64,000 bases of DNA from Powellomyces hirtus (GCA_025526995.1 JAHLKG010000019.1:603539-667538), one strand, 5' to 3'; shown: positions 52,267 to 63,165, counted from the first letter of the stretch. Notes: a model not told the origin generated them from the sequence alone. Made by a program: numbers and translations.

Positions 52267-55200
52267 TTACTCATTCGGGAGCTCCGTCATGGACGCTTTC
52301 GTCATTGGCGTGATGGTGTTATCGTAGTGCTTGATGCACATGTTTTCGCGATGGTATTTGAAAGCCGGGGCCGGTAAAGGCTTCGTAAGTGAGTCGGCTA
52401 CCATTTCAGCGGTGGGTAAGTACTCCAGATGAATCTCCTTGTCGATGTGATCACGAATGAAGTGATGTCGAATGTTGATGTGCTTGGTACGGGCGTGATG
52501 CACGGGATTCCTTGCCAACGAGATGCATGACTGATTGTCTTCGTAGATCGTTGTAGGTCAAGCATTCTCATCGAGATATTCGGGGATTTGGAGTTCTTGC
52601 AGGAGTGAGCGAAGCCAGATTGTCTCTTGAGTGGCGAATGAAAGTGCCATGTATTCAGCTTCGGTAGATGAGAGAGCAACGGTGGGTTGGCGCTTCGAAG
52701 CCCAAGTAACAGGGCCCGCATTTCCAATGTAGAAAAGGTAGCCAGTGATTGACCGTCGATCAATGATGTTGTTTCCCCAATCGGCATCGCTGTAGCCGTG
52801 AAGGGTGACGTTATTTCCGCCGATGCAGAGGCTGTAATCCGATGTTCCCCGTAGGTAGCGAAGAACGCGCTTGGCAGCTTGCAGATGTTGAGGCGAAGGG
52901 TTGCTTGCGAAGCGAGAAAGCATACTGACTGCGACAGCGATGTCAGGACGCGTGCATATCATCAGGTACATGAGAGAACCAACGATTTCGCGATATTCTC
53001 CTTCTTGCGGATTAGGTGAAGTCTTTGTATTTTCGACTTCGTAGTGTTCGAGTTTGGTCTGGTCCATCGGAGTGTTGACGGGCTTGCAATCTTGCATACC
53101 AAAGCGCTCGAGGATGTCATTTACATATGACTCTTGATCGAGGTAGATGACGTGCCTTGAGTAGTCGCGTCGAACTCTCATTCACCGGTAGTGGTTGACT
53201 TCGCCTAGGTCTGTCATGTTGAACTCGTTGTGCAGGGATGTCTTGATTGACGAGATTTCCGATTCGGTCTTTGCGAAAATGAGGAGATCGTCGACGTAGA
53301 CGGAGATGTACTGCGATGAGTCACTTTCAGGTAGAGTTCTGATGTAGACGGCATTGTCATTTGCCAGGCGCTTGAATCCCAAGGAGGTCAGTTCTTTGTG
53401 AAGTAGGGAGTACCATTCGCGCGGGGCTTGTTTCAGACCGTAAAGGGCCTTTCGGAGTCAAAGGATGGTCCCAGGCGGAAAGCCAGAGCCTTCAGGAGCA
53501 TAGATTAGGATCGTCTTGGTAACAATCCCATTCAGGAATGCGGTTACTACATCCATTTGATGGCATTTCAAGGCTAGACTGGCGGCGAGAGCGAGAAGGA
53601 CGCGTTGGGTAGCAATCTTGGCAACCGGAGCGTAGGTTTCGTTGTAGTCGATGCCGTAGCATTGTTCGAAGCCTTTCACTACAAGCCGGGCCTTGTATCG
53701 TTGGGGTTGACCATTCAGGTCTCGCTTAATCTTGAATACCCATTTAGTGCGGATGGGCCGTTGATTGTGCGGTAAGGATTTGGGGTTAATGACTTCCCAT
53801 GTTTCATTGGTATGAAGGGACTTCAATTCGGCATTTATGGCCTCGGTCCACTTCGGCGCGTCGTCTGATGAGAGTGCTTGTTTGTAGGTTTGGGGTTCTT
53901 CGGTACTTGCAGCCGAAAGAGCACTCGCCGTCTTCTCGTTGATGTAGTCAGCGAAGACTGTCAAATGATTGACATTTTCGAGCGGTTCCCATGTATTATC
54001 TTCGTCTTCGAATCCTAGCCATTTGCAGAGGAATTCGGGGCCTTCCGGGCCATCACGTGAGTCGAGAATCTCTTCGACTTCGTAGAGTTCTTCGGGCGGG
54101 ATGTAGTCTTTCGCGAGTTCGAGTGCTGAATTTTCGTCGAACGTTACATCGCGAGAAATGACTATTTCTCGACGGTTGTCATCCCAACAGCGGTAAGCGC
54201 CGTCAAATTCGTAACCAATGAGTTTGAGACGTGTGGCGCGCGGTGCCAACTTTCAGACTTGTTTTCTCTTGACGAGATGCACGAAGGCATCGGCCCAAAT
54301 CACACGAAGGTGAGAAAGTGAGGGCTCTTCGCCGTTGAGCCGTTCGTACGGCGAAATGTTGTTATTGGACTTGTGGGGTAGGCGATTCCGTAAGTAGACT
54401 GTTGTAGCCGCTAACTCGGTCCAGAGTTGTTTCGGGATGCCGTATGAGTGTTCCAAAGAACGAATGGTGTCGAACAGGGTGAGGTTGAACCTTTCAGCTA
54501 CACTGTTAGACTGTGGGGAATCTGTAGCGGTGAGTTCGTGCAGAATGCCCTTTTTCGAAATGAATTCTTTCAGATCGTGATTGACAAACTCCCCCCCTCG
54601 ATCGGAATGAAGTCGTCTGACCCTTTTGTTGGTCTGTTTTTCGATGAAATTGATGAATTCAATCAATTTTCCAGTAGATTCGCTCTTCGTCTTCAAGAAG
54701 AAGATCCATGTGAAGCGTGAATAGTCATCGATCACAACGAGGGCAAATTTCTCATCGCCAGCCGCGGGTATGTGCGGACCGTTTAGGTCGAAATGTAGGC
54801 GATCGAGTGGCGTCTTGGACCGTGTCATCGTACCGTTGAATGGTGAGCGCTTGTGCTTACCAAACTCGCAACCTTTGCAGACTTTGTTGGTCATTGGGAG
54901 CTTGAGTTGCTTCATGATGTGAGTGCCAGGATGGCCCAATCGGTGATGCCAGAGGGTTCCTTCGTTGACTGGAAAAGAGGGACCAGAACAAGCCCCAGAA
55001 GAAGCCGCCGAAGCAGCGGCGGCGGCGGCGGCGCCATTGGCGGATGGTGCCCCCGAGGGGGCACCATCCTCAGCATCATCCGATGCTTTTGGGGCGGCCG
55101 GCCCCCCACCACAGCACCCACAACTCTCACTCTCCAGTGGGGGGCTGGCCAGCCCCAAATTGGGGCGGCCAGCCCCCTCACTGGAGAGTATGGGGCCGGC

Positions 55201-57141
55201 TGGCCCCCCATTCGGGGCAGCCGGCCCCTCCGACGTGGCTTGGAGCGGGGTAGAACGCGTGACCGCCATACCGGTAGCATCTGTCGACAGGTTGAGTGCT
55301 TGAATCGATGTATCGGACGCGTGTGTCGGTACATTGGACGCGTTTGTCCATTTTGTCAATTCGGTAGATGTATTTTTCGACGCGTGTGTCGGTACATTGG
55401 ACGCGTGTGTCCTTGAGCGAGTTTGAGTAACAAAAGCCATCGGAGTTGGCGAGATGTGATACATTCCTCGAACGAGAGGTATGGTGATGTCGTTCGTAGT
55501 GCCATTGCAGTCTTGAATGATGGCGCTCTCATCTTCAAAGGTGACTCTCTTTCCATCTTTGGTGAGTGCGGAGACCGAGATGAGAGTCTTGGCGAGCTTC
55601 GGAACGTAGAGAACATCTGTGAGGGGTACATCTCCATCTGGAAGCTTCAAGATAGCGTTTCCTTTCGCTTCGGCATCGAGAAAGGCGTTGTTTCCAAATC
55701 TGACGCGCGTTGAGTGCTCTTCGTAGGATTCGAGAATGGAAATGTCATTCGTCATGTGCTGTGAGCAGCCCGAATCCAGGTATGCCAATGTAGTGGCGTT
55801 ATGTGCTTCTGCAATGTTGGCATTAGCAACGGGTTTTAAGGCTTCGACTGCCTTGGCTTTGAGGGGACAATTGAATGGGGTATGTTCATTCGAATTGCAT
55901 AACCAACAGGGGAAGTTCTGTCTCTTCTTCGAGTCTGTGGTCTTCTTCGCGTCGGTCTTCTTGTGACTTGAGCCGTCTTTCTTTGAAGGTTGGGCTTCGA
56001 GCGCGATGTTTTCGCTCTTCTTGGCGAAACAGTTGTTTTGGTTACTCTTGTTACTACCGTTATCCAGACGCTTGGCAGCTGCCATGAGGCCATGGAGATC
56101 CTTGAAACTTTGAGTTCTGACGAGCTCTGCATGATGTTCATTCATTCCGCGAAGATAGAACCACTTGTAGATTTCGAACGGCACCTTCAAGGGGATTTGA
56201 CTTGTGATCTTCGTGAATGAGGTATTGTACTGCGAGATGGAATGACTTCCTTGTCGGAGTCTTTCAAGTTGAGTGAGCAAAGTTTCTTCGTGATCGCTTG
56301 GTTGGTAACGCGAGAGGAAAGGAGGCTTGGAGGATTCCCAGTCCGTGACGGGCTCCACCATCCCTTGTTCGGCATCTTTCTGGTGATTACAATACCATTG
56401 TTTTGCTTCGCCAGAGAGCTTCGTGAAGATGAATGAGAGTTGTTCTTCTTCAGATACCGGTTTTAGGCGAAAGACTAGAGTAAGCTGATCAATGAAGTCG
56501 GCGAGTTTTGAGAGATTTCCCGTCCCGTCGAATGTAGATACTGCATCGATCGCAGATTTGAAGTATGCAAATGATGTACGTTGTGCGTCTCGATCATCGC
56601 TCTTTCTGCTGCTCGTAGTTGTTGTGCTCTCCGTTGGGGAAGACGGACGAAAGTGAGGGGCAACTGGGGCTTCAACTTCGCCGTGAGTAATGTGTTGATG
56701 TAGAAAAGGGTACTCAAGGCCCGCTTTTGGGCTTCTCATCGGTGAAACGGCCGTAGAATGACCACCGATATGAGGCTTTTCGTACTTCTCGGGTTGTTGA
56801 TGGGAAGTTGATGTAGCGAGAGGGTTTGAACTAGTCAATAAAGTCCTCTCCAACCTGTCCATCCGATGGTCGAGCTTTTCGTCGATTTCCATCTTGAACC
56901 TCTGCAGAATTTGCATGACAATGTCAGTCGGTACTTCGGACGGTACTATCGCCGAGTCTGCATGAATTTCTCCATGATTCATCTCATCCACATCGGCATC
57001 TGCGTCGTGGGAATCATGGTAGATTGCGGCATCGATATTAACGTCTTCTTCAGCGTCAGGACCCCGTTGGGCTTCTCGTGTGGCTTGACGGGCTTGTTGG
57101 CGGGTCTGCACTCCTTGAATGGGAGATCTTGCAGTAGGCAT
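52267..57141 (-). pseudogene. Copia 1 Gag-Pol polyprotein with four stops
   Basis: In reading order: Gag (FAYFKSAIDAVSTFDGTGNL, QWYCNHQKD); zinc knuckle CWLCNSNEHTPFNC (CX2CX4HX4C); aspartic protease AYLDSGCSQHMT; a repetitive NVPTHAS-type and Gly/Pro/Ala linker; integrase HHRLGHPG...CKGCEFGK with D (HFDLNGP), D (HSDRGGEF) and E (VAERFN); a chromodomain-like segment (EFLCKWLGFEDEDNTWEPLE); RT with YVDDLLIF; RNase H (SSTEAEYMAL). TGA stops at 54253-54255, 53458-53460, 53182-53184 and 52558-52560. Copy 2 has a sense codon at three of these; two of those three are CGA to TGA. The stop at 53182 is shared by both copies. Confidence 0.95.
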
Positions 57142-57227
57142 CTTGACGGTGTGCTCGGTACTTTCTTGGCACTTGAATTTGACGGAAGACTTGTAGTTTG
57201 CAGGTTTTACGAAGGGAGAATGATTCG

Positions 57228-57255
57228 AATTCGACCGGTCTCAGGGCTCATAACC
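57228..57255 (-). promoter_or_regulatory. Copia 1 primer-binding site
   Basis: Directly inside the 5' LTR, the minus strand reads GGTTATGAGCCCTGAG. Its complement, GGGCTCATAACC, is the anticodon arm of initiator tRNA-Met. Priming would then use a half-tRNA, as known for Drosophila copia. Confidence 0.65.
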
Positions 57256-57620
57256 TATTGGAGATATCGGCACTTCCAGTACTTTATCGGAATTGCAGAG
57301 GATTGGCCGAATTCGATGTGGCCTCCAGTATACTTCGTAAAGGGGGGTTACAGAGCTCTTCTGTGATGCAGTTGACGATGTAGCGTTGTCAGATGCACGG
57401 AGATGTAATGTATGTGAATGTATTTTTGTCTTAAAGTCTTATCGGTAATGTCTCGCTTCGAGCGTTCTAATCTACTTTTTCTCCAATCACGTGATCACAC
57501 GTGATCCAATTCAGCTCTTAGCGTTACCGGTATGATGGTCACGCGTTCCAGTCGGAGAATCCAAGTAAGGATCTAATGTAAGGACCAAACGTTGAGTACG
57601 CAAGTCTCAACATTCCAATA
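57256..57620 (-). repeat. Copia 1 5' LTR
   Basis: 365 bp, same ends as the 3' LTR. It differs at about three positions (for example near 57440, 57535 and 57549). Confidence 0.97.
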
Positions 57621-57769
57621 AATACTTGTCCAAATGGACCGAGACAGTGAGATTCCTACTCGCCAGGGCCCGCTCTACAATGGGGTAATGCGGCGGGGAT
57701 CTGCGTTGGGTTTGGAAAGCAAAATGTGCACAGACAATGTTGTCCGTAGTCAAAAAGACCCCATCAAGA
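57621..57769 (+). repeat. Right piece of dispersed repeat between the two Copia elements
   Basis: Starts with the AATAC target duplication and continues CTTGTCCAAATGGACCGAGA. About 80% similar by eye to 29952-30090. It is cut on the right by the LTR of Copia 2, so both elements lie in the same older repeat. Confidence 0.8.
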
Positions 57770-58134
57770 TATTGGAGATATCGGCGTTTCCAGTACTTTA
57801 TCGGAAATGCAGAGGATTGGCCGAATTCGATGTGGCCTCCAGTATACTTCGTAAAGGGGGTTTACAGAGCTCTTCTGTGATGCAGTTGACGATGTAGCGT
57901 TGTCAGATGCACGGAGATGTAATGTATGTAAATGTATTTTTGTCTTAAAGTCTTTTCGGTAATGTCTCGCTTCGAGCGTTCTAATCTACTTTTTCTCCAA
58001 TCACGTGATCACACGTGATCCAATTCAGCTCTTAGCGTTACCGGTATGACGGTCACGCGTTCTAGTCGGAGAATCCAAGTAAGGATCTAATGTAAGGACC
58101 AAACGTTGAGTACGCAAGTCTCAACATTCCAATA
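57770..58134 (-). repeat. Copia 2 3' LTR
   Basis: 365 bp, same inverted ends and the same CCAAT/CACGTG block (~57997-58024) as the Copia 1 LTRs. Confidence 0.97.
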
Positions 58135-58173
58135 CACCCCCTGTCCGAGCAATCGATCCGCGATGATGGGATT

Positions 58174-61100
58174 TTACTCATTCGGGAGCTCCGTCATGGA
58201 CGCTTTCGTCATTGGCGTGATGGTGTTATCGTAGTGCTTGATGCACATGTTTTCGCGATGGTATTTGAAAGCCGGGGCCGGTAAAGGCTTCGTAAGTGAG
58301 TCGGCTACCATTTCAGCGGTGGGTAAGTACTCCAGATGAATCTCCTTGTCGATGTGATCACAAATGAAGTGATGTTGAATGTCGATGTGCTTGGTACGGG
58401 CGTGATGCACGGGATTCATTGCCAACGAGATGCATGACTGATTGTCTTCGTAGATCGTTGTAGGTCGAGCATTTTCAACGAGATATTCGGGGATTTGGAG
58501 TTCTTGCAGAAGTGAGCAAAGCCAGATTGTCTCTTGAGTGGCGAATGAAAGTGCCATGTATTCAGCTTCGGTAGATGAGAGAGCAACGGTGGGTTGGCGC
58601 TTCGAAGCCCAAGTAACAGGGCCCGCATTTCCAATGTAGAAAAGGTAGCCAGTGATTGACCGTCGATCAATGATGTTGTTTCCCCAATCGGCATCGCTGT
58701 AGCCGTGGAGGGTGACGTTATTTCCGCCGATGCAGAGGCTGTAATCTGATGTTCCCCGTAGGTAGCGAAGAACGCGCTTTGCAGCTTGCAGATGTTGAGG
58801 CGAAGGGTTGCTTGCGAAGCAAGAAAGCATACTGACTGCGACAGCGATGTCAGGACGCATGCATATCATCAGGTACATGAGAGAACCAACGATTTCGCGA
58901 TATTCTCCTTCTTGCGGATTAGGTGAAGTCTTTGTATTTTCGACTTCGTAGTGTTCGAGTTTGGTCTGGTCCATCGGAGTGTTGACGGGCTTGCAATCTT
59001 GCATACCAAAGCGCTCGAGGATGTCATTTACATATGACTCTTGATCGAGGTAGATGACGTGCCTTGAGTAGTCGCGTCGAACTCTCATTCACCGGTAGTG
59101 GTTGACTTCGCCTAGGTCTGTCATGTTGAACTCGTTGTGCAGGGATGTCTTGATTGACGAGATTTCCGATTCGGTCTTTGCGAAAATGAGGAGATCGTCG
59201 ACGTAGACGGAGATGTACTGCGATGAGTCACTTTCAGGTAGAGTTCTGATGTAGACGGCATTGTCATTTGCCAGGCGCTTGAATCCCAAGGAGGTCAGTT
59301 CTTTGTGAAGTAGGGAGTACCATTCGCGCGGGGCTTGTTTCAGACCGTAAAGGGCCTTTCGGAGTCGAAGGATGGTCCCGGGCGGAAAGCCAGAGCCTTC
59401 AGGAGCATAGATTAGGATGGTCTCGGTAACAATCCCATTCAGGAATGCGGTTACTACATCCATTTGATGGCATTTCAAGCCTAGACTGGCGGCGAGAGCG
59501 AGAAGGACGCATTGGGTAGCAATCTTGGCAACCGGAGCGTAGGTTTCGTTGTAGTCGATGCCGTAGCGTTGTTCGAAGCCTTTCACTACAAGCCGGGCCT
59601 TGTATCGTTGGGGTTGACCATTCAGGTCTTGCTTAATCTTGAATACCCATTTAGTGCGGATGGGCCGTTGATTGTGCGGTAAGGATTTGGGGTTAATGAC
59701 TTCCCATGTTTCATTGGTATGAAGGGACTTCAATTCGGCATTTATGGCCTTGGTCCACTTAGGCGCGTCGTCTGATGAGAGCGCTTGTTTGTAGGTTTGG
59801 GGTTCTTTGGTACTTGCAGCCGAGAGAGCGATTGCCGTCTTCTCGTTGATGTAGTCAGCGAAGACTGTCAAATGATTGACATTTTCGAGCGGTTCCCATG
59901 TATTATCTTCGTCTTCGAATCCTAGCCATTTGCAGAGGAATTCGGGGCCTTCCGGGCCATCACGTGAGTCGAGAATCTCTTCGACTTCGTAGAGTTCTTC
60001 GGGCGGGATGTAGTCTTTCGCTAGTTCGAGTGCTGAGTTTTCGTCGAACGTTACGTCGCGAGAAATGACTATTTCTTGACGGTTGTCATCCCAACAGCGG
60101 TAAGCGCCGTCAAATTCGTAACCGATGAGTTTGAGACGTGTGGCGCGCGGTGCCAACTTTGAGACTTGTTTTCTCTTGACGAGATGCACGAAGGCATCGG
60201 CCCAAATCACACGAAGGTGAGAAAGTGAGGGCTCTTTGCCGTTGAGCCGTTCGTACGGCGAAATGTTGTTATTGGACTTGTGGGGTAGGCGATTCCGTAA
60301 GTAGACTGATGTAGCCGCTAACTCGGTCCAGAGTTGTTTCGGGATGCCGTATGAGTGTTCCAATGAACGAATGGTGTCGAACAGGGTGAGGTTGAACCTT
60401 TCAGCTACACTGTTAGACTGTGGGGAATCTGCAGCGGTGAGTTCGTGCAGAATGCCCTTTTTCGAAATGAATTCTTTCAGATCGTGATTGACAAACTCCC
60501 CCCCTCGATCGGAATGAAGTCGTCTGACCCTTTCGTTGGTCTGTTTTTCGATGAAATTGATGAATTCAATCAATTTTGCAGTAGATTCGCTCTTCGTCTT
60601 CAAGAAGAAGATCCATGTGAAGCGGGAATAGTCATCGATCACAACGAGGGCATATTTCTCATCGCCAACCGCGGGTATGTGCGGACCGTTTAGGTCGAAA
60701 TGTAGGCGATCGAGTGGCGTCTTGGACCGTGTCATCGTACCGTTGAATGGTGAGCGCTTGTGCTTACCAAACTCGCAACCTTTGCAGACTTCGTCGGTCA
60801 TTGGGAGCTTGAGTTGCTTCATGATGTGAGTGCCTGGATGGCCCAATCGGTGATGCCAGAGGGTTCCTTCGTTGACAGGAGAAAAGGGACCAGAACAAGC
60901 CCCAGAAGAAGCCGCCGAAGCAGCGGCGGCGGCGGCGGCGCCATCGGCGGATGGTGCCCCCGAGGGGGCACCATCCTCAGCATCATCCGATGCTTTTGGG
61001 GCGGCCGGCCCCCCACCACAGCACCCACAACTCTCACTCCAGTGGGGGGCTGGCCAGCCCCAAATTGGGGCGGCCAGCCCCCTCACTGGAGAGTATGGGG

Positions 61101-61628
61101 CCGACGTTCCCCGATGGGGCCGACCAGCCCCGATTTGGGGCGGCCGGCCCCTCCGTCGTGGCTTGGAGCGGGGTAGAACGCGTGACCGAGATGCCGGTAG
61201 CGTCTGTCGATAGGTGGAGTGCTTGAATCGATGTATCGGACGCGTGTGTCGGTACATTGGACGCGTTTGTCCATTTTGTCAATTCGGTAGATGTAATTTT
61301 CGACGCGTGTGTCGGTACATTGGACGCGTGTGTCCTTGAGCGAGTTTGAGTAGCGAAAGCCATCGGAGTTGGCGAGATGTGATACATTCCTCGAACGAGA
61401 GGTATGGTGATGTCGTTCGTAGTGCCATTGCAGTCTTGAATGACAGCGCTTTCATCTTCAAAGGTGACTCTCTTTCCATCTTTGGCGAGTGCGGAGACCG
61501 AGATGAGAGTCTTGGCGAGCTTCGGAACGTAGAGAACATCAGTGAGAGGTACATCTCCATCTGGAAGCTTCAAGGTAGCGTTCCCTTTCGCTTCGGCATC
61601 GAGAAAGGCGTTGTTTCCAAATCTGACG
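58174..61628 (-). pseudogene. Copia 2 Pol (protease end, integrase, chromodomain-like, RT, RNase H)
   Basis: Two long frames, 59089-61257 and 58174-59088, are separated only by a TGA at 59089-59091. The protease-end frame (61034-61573) is out of phase with the integrase frame because two bases are missing near 61036 compared with Copia 1. Integrase, chromodomain-like, RT (YVDD) and RNase H motifs are intact and lack three of the four stops seen in Copia 1. Confidence 0.95.
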
Positions 61629-61684
61629 CTATCACAGTGCAGTCAGCGTGTAGTATATACTACACGCTGACTGCACTGTGATAG
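61629..61684. repeat. Perfect 56-bp palindrome
   Basis: Two 28-bp arms without a spacer; the left arm starts CTATCACAGTGCAGTCAGCG. It sits exactly at the truncation point of Copia 2 and forms a strong cruciform/hairpin. Confidence 0.97.
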
Positions 61685-61760
61685 GTAGTCGGGGGGTAGT
61701 CAGGGTTGTAGTCACGGCTGTAGTCAGGGGTGTAGTCAGGGGTGTAGTCAGGGGTGTAGG
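61685..61760 (+). repeat. G-rich 12-bp tandem repeat
   Basis: About six copies, partly degenerate, of TGTAGTCAGGGG, directly after the palindrome. It is G-rich on the plus strand and resembles telomeric repeats in composition only. Confidence 0.9.
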
Positions 61761-62596
61761 CCAGATGTAGACAGCCGCTGTCCAAATCTAAACGCGTTCC
61801 CTTCCACCTAGATGTAACCTTTCCATGCTTATGTCATTCTCTCGTAAGCGACGCCTCCATGTTTCCTGATTACGTAATCATCCTTTGTCACGTCTGCGGA
61901 CTTTGCGCCAAAATAGCAAAACCCCCCCGGGAATCGTGGGTTCGTGCCCCAGTGTCCAAAAGAACACCGGTTGTATTCTTCTACTTGGATAAGTAGAAAC
62001 GCTCTATTGTTTGTAGCGCTACCCTTGAGCTTTTTGGTTCAATCTTTTCCATGTGTCCCTCGATGTATCATATTGTCCTAGTTTGGCACCCCTTGTCCCT
62101 TAGAAACATGGGAGTCCGTCTTCATCCAGGCGCCTCCTTAAGTAAGGCGTCCCCTTGTCTTCCATCGAATGAAGCTGATGTCACCCACGCGAAAGTCCTA
62201 TCGATAGCTGCTCGGTCTCCCACCCCGCTCGATCCAACCCTCGACATTTCCAAACACTCAGTTTTCAAAGGCGCCTCTCTCCATCTTTTCCAATTTCTCT
62301 TCCAACACCTCCATGCTCTCTAGGTAGCTCTCTCTTCTTACTCTATATTTTTTTACTCGAAAAATTTCTGAGTGTCTGAGTGGCTGAGAAACCATAGATC
62401 CGTTATAGCATCTGTAGAAATAATTGTTTTTTTCAAAAGACCCTATGAATTTATTTACTTTTTACCCCTTTTCCTCATCTCAAAACTCCCATTTCCAATC
62501 CTTTCGCTCGCCGCTCTTAGCTTCATTACGCCTGCCATGTCCCTATCCCGTCCCACAGCGAGTTCAAGGACGAGTAATCTACTCGGTAGCATCTAC
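61761..62596. other. No supported gene
   Basis: AT-richer DNA with short ORFs. A minus-strand helical end (VLEEKLEKMERGAFEN) near 62268-62320 may be the last exon of an unseen gene. Confidence 0.4.
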
Positions 62597-62923
62597 TTAA
62601 CTCTTGGTCTTCGGTGTGCAAGGCAATCCAACGGATACTATAGACATCAATACCCATCCACACCCCGCCACCGCATTCAGCAGCTTTCCAAACTCGAATA
62701 CTTTTCCTTTGTTTGCTGCAAGTTGGAAGGCTGGTTCTCGATCATATGCCGACTTATCATCCTTATGATTAACCATCATGTCCCTCATTTGATAAACGAT
62801 TTGTTTCAAGAGCTCTCCCTCTTCAACGTCCTTTAGCTCTCCTAAGGTTTTGGATTCCGTAGGGACCGTTTTGAGAAAGCCTTCCATGAAAGCGTCAGCG
62901 ATTGTTGGGATAACGTCTGCCAT
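62597..62923 (-). CDS. Unrecognised 108-aa protein
   Basis: ATG 62923 chosen (MADVIPTIADAFMEGFL), as it begins the conserved-looking helix. Contains TLGELKDVEEGELLKQIVYQ and FQLAANKGKVFEFGKLLNAV. The end (after AVAGCGW) might be read-through past a splice site. It is divergent with the gene at 63166. No family recognised. Composition and lack of introns differ from the left part of the window. Confidence 0.45.
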   Translation of the reverse strand: MADVIPTIADAFMEGFLKTVPTESKTLGELKDVEEGELLKQIVYQMRDMMVNHKDDKSAYDREPAFQLAANKGKVFEFGKLLNAVAGCGWVLMSIVSVGLPCTPKTKS

Positions 62924-63104
62924 CTTCTTTTGGCTATGCACTTGGAATTCTAAAAATGCTCTCGCCGCTTTAAATATAAACGTTATGACGGCTGCACGGT
63001 ATCATTAGAGCGTAAGATGATGGAATCAATCGACCGGAGCGAGCCTAACTAAGCGCGAAGCTTTGTGACGGGATTTCTTCCTATCGATAGATACCCCCAC
63101 TCTT

Positions 63105-63111
63105 CTATATA
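63105..63111 (+). promoter_or_regulatory. TATA box of the 63166 ORF
   Basis: TATATAA, 55-61 bp upstream of ATG 63166. Confidence 0.4.
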
Positions 63112-63165
63112 ACAGACCAACTTTTTCCTAATCCCCACTACCGTATCAAACTGGAGTATCTCAAA

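Larger units (their letters stand above)
51863..57620 (-). mobile_element. Ty1/Copia LTR retrotransposon, full length (Copia 1)
   Basis: Minus-strand element of 5758 bp. Two 365-bp LTRs (51863-52227 and 57256-57620) differ at about 3 positions, so insertion is recent. Each LTR is bounded by TATTGGA/TCCAATA inverted ends, and a 5-bp AATAC duplication flanks the element (51858-51862, 57621-57625). A purine-rich tract (GGACAGGGGGTG on the minus strand) adjoins the 3' LTR. The primer site next to the 5' LTR starts GGTTATGAGCCCTGAG. Gene order gag-PR-IN-RT-RH marks it as Copia. Confidence 0.97.
57770..61628 (-). mobile_element. Ty1/Copia element, 5'-truncated (Copia 2)
   Basis: Starts with a 365-bp 3' LTR (57770-58134) and runs to 61628, inside the protease region. 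Gag and the 5' LTR are missing. It is nearly identical to Copia 1. The break coincides with a 56-bp palindrome. It cannot be autonomous. Confidence 0.95.

Noticed and set aside
53182..53184. UGA reassigned to an amino acid in this nuclear genome
   Set aside because: TGA is the natural stop of the zinc-finger gene (45495-45497) and the MFS gene (268-270), and other TGAs in Copia 1 correspond to Arg or Ser codons in copy 2.
54448..54720. Plus-strand 90-aa ORFs inside the Copia elements
   Set aside because: Antisense shadows of integrase, present in both copies only because the DNA is duplicated.
61685..61760. True chromosome end (telomere)
   Set aside because: The repeat is short, degenerate and interstitial, and coding DNA continues for more than 2 kb beyond it.
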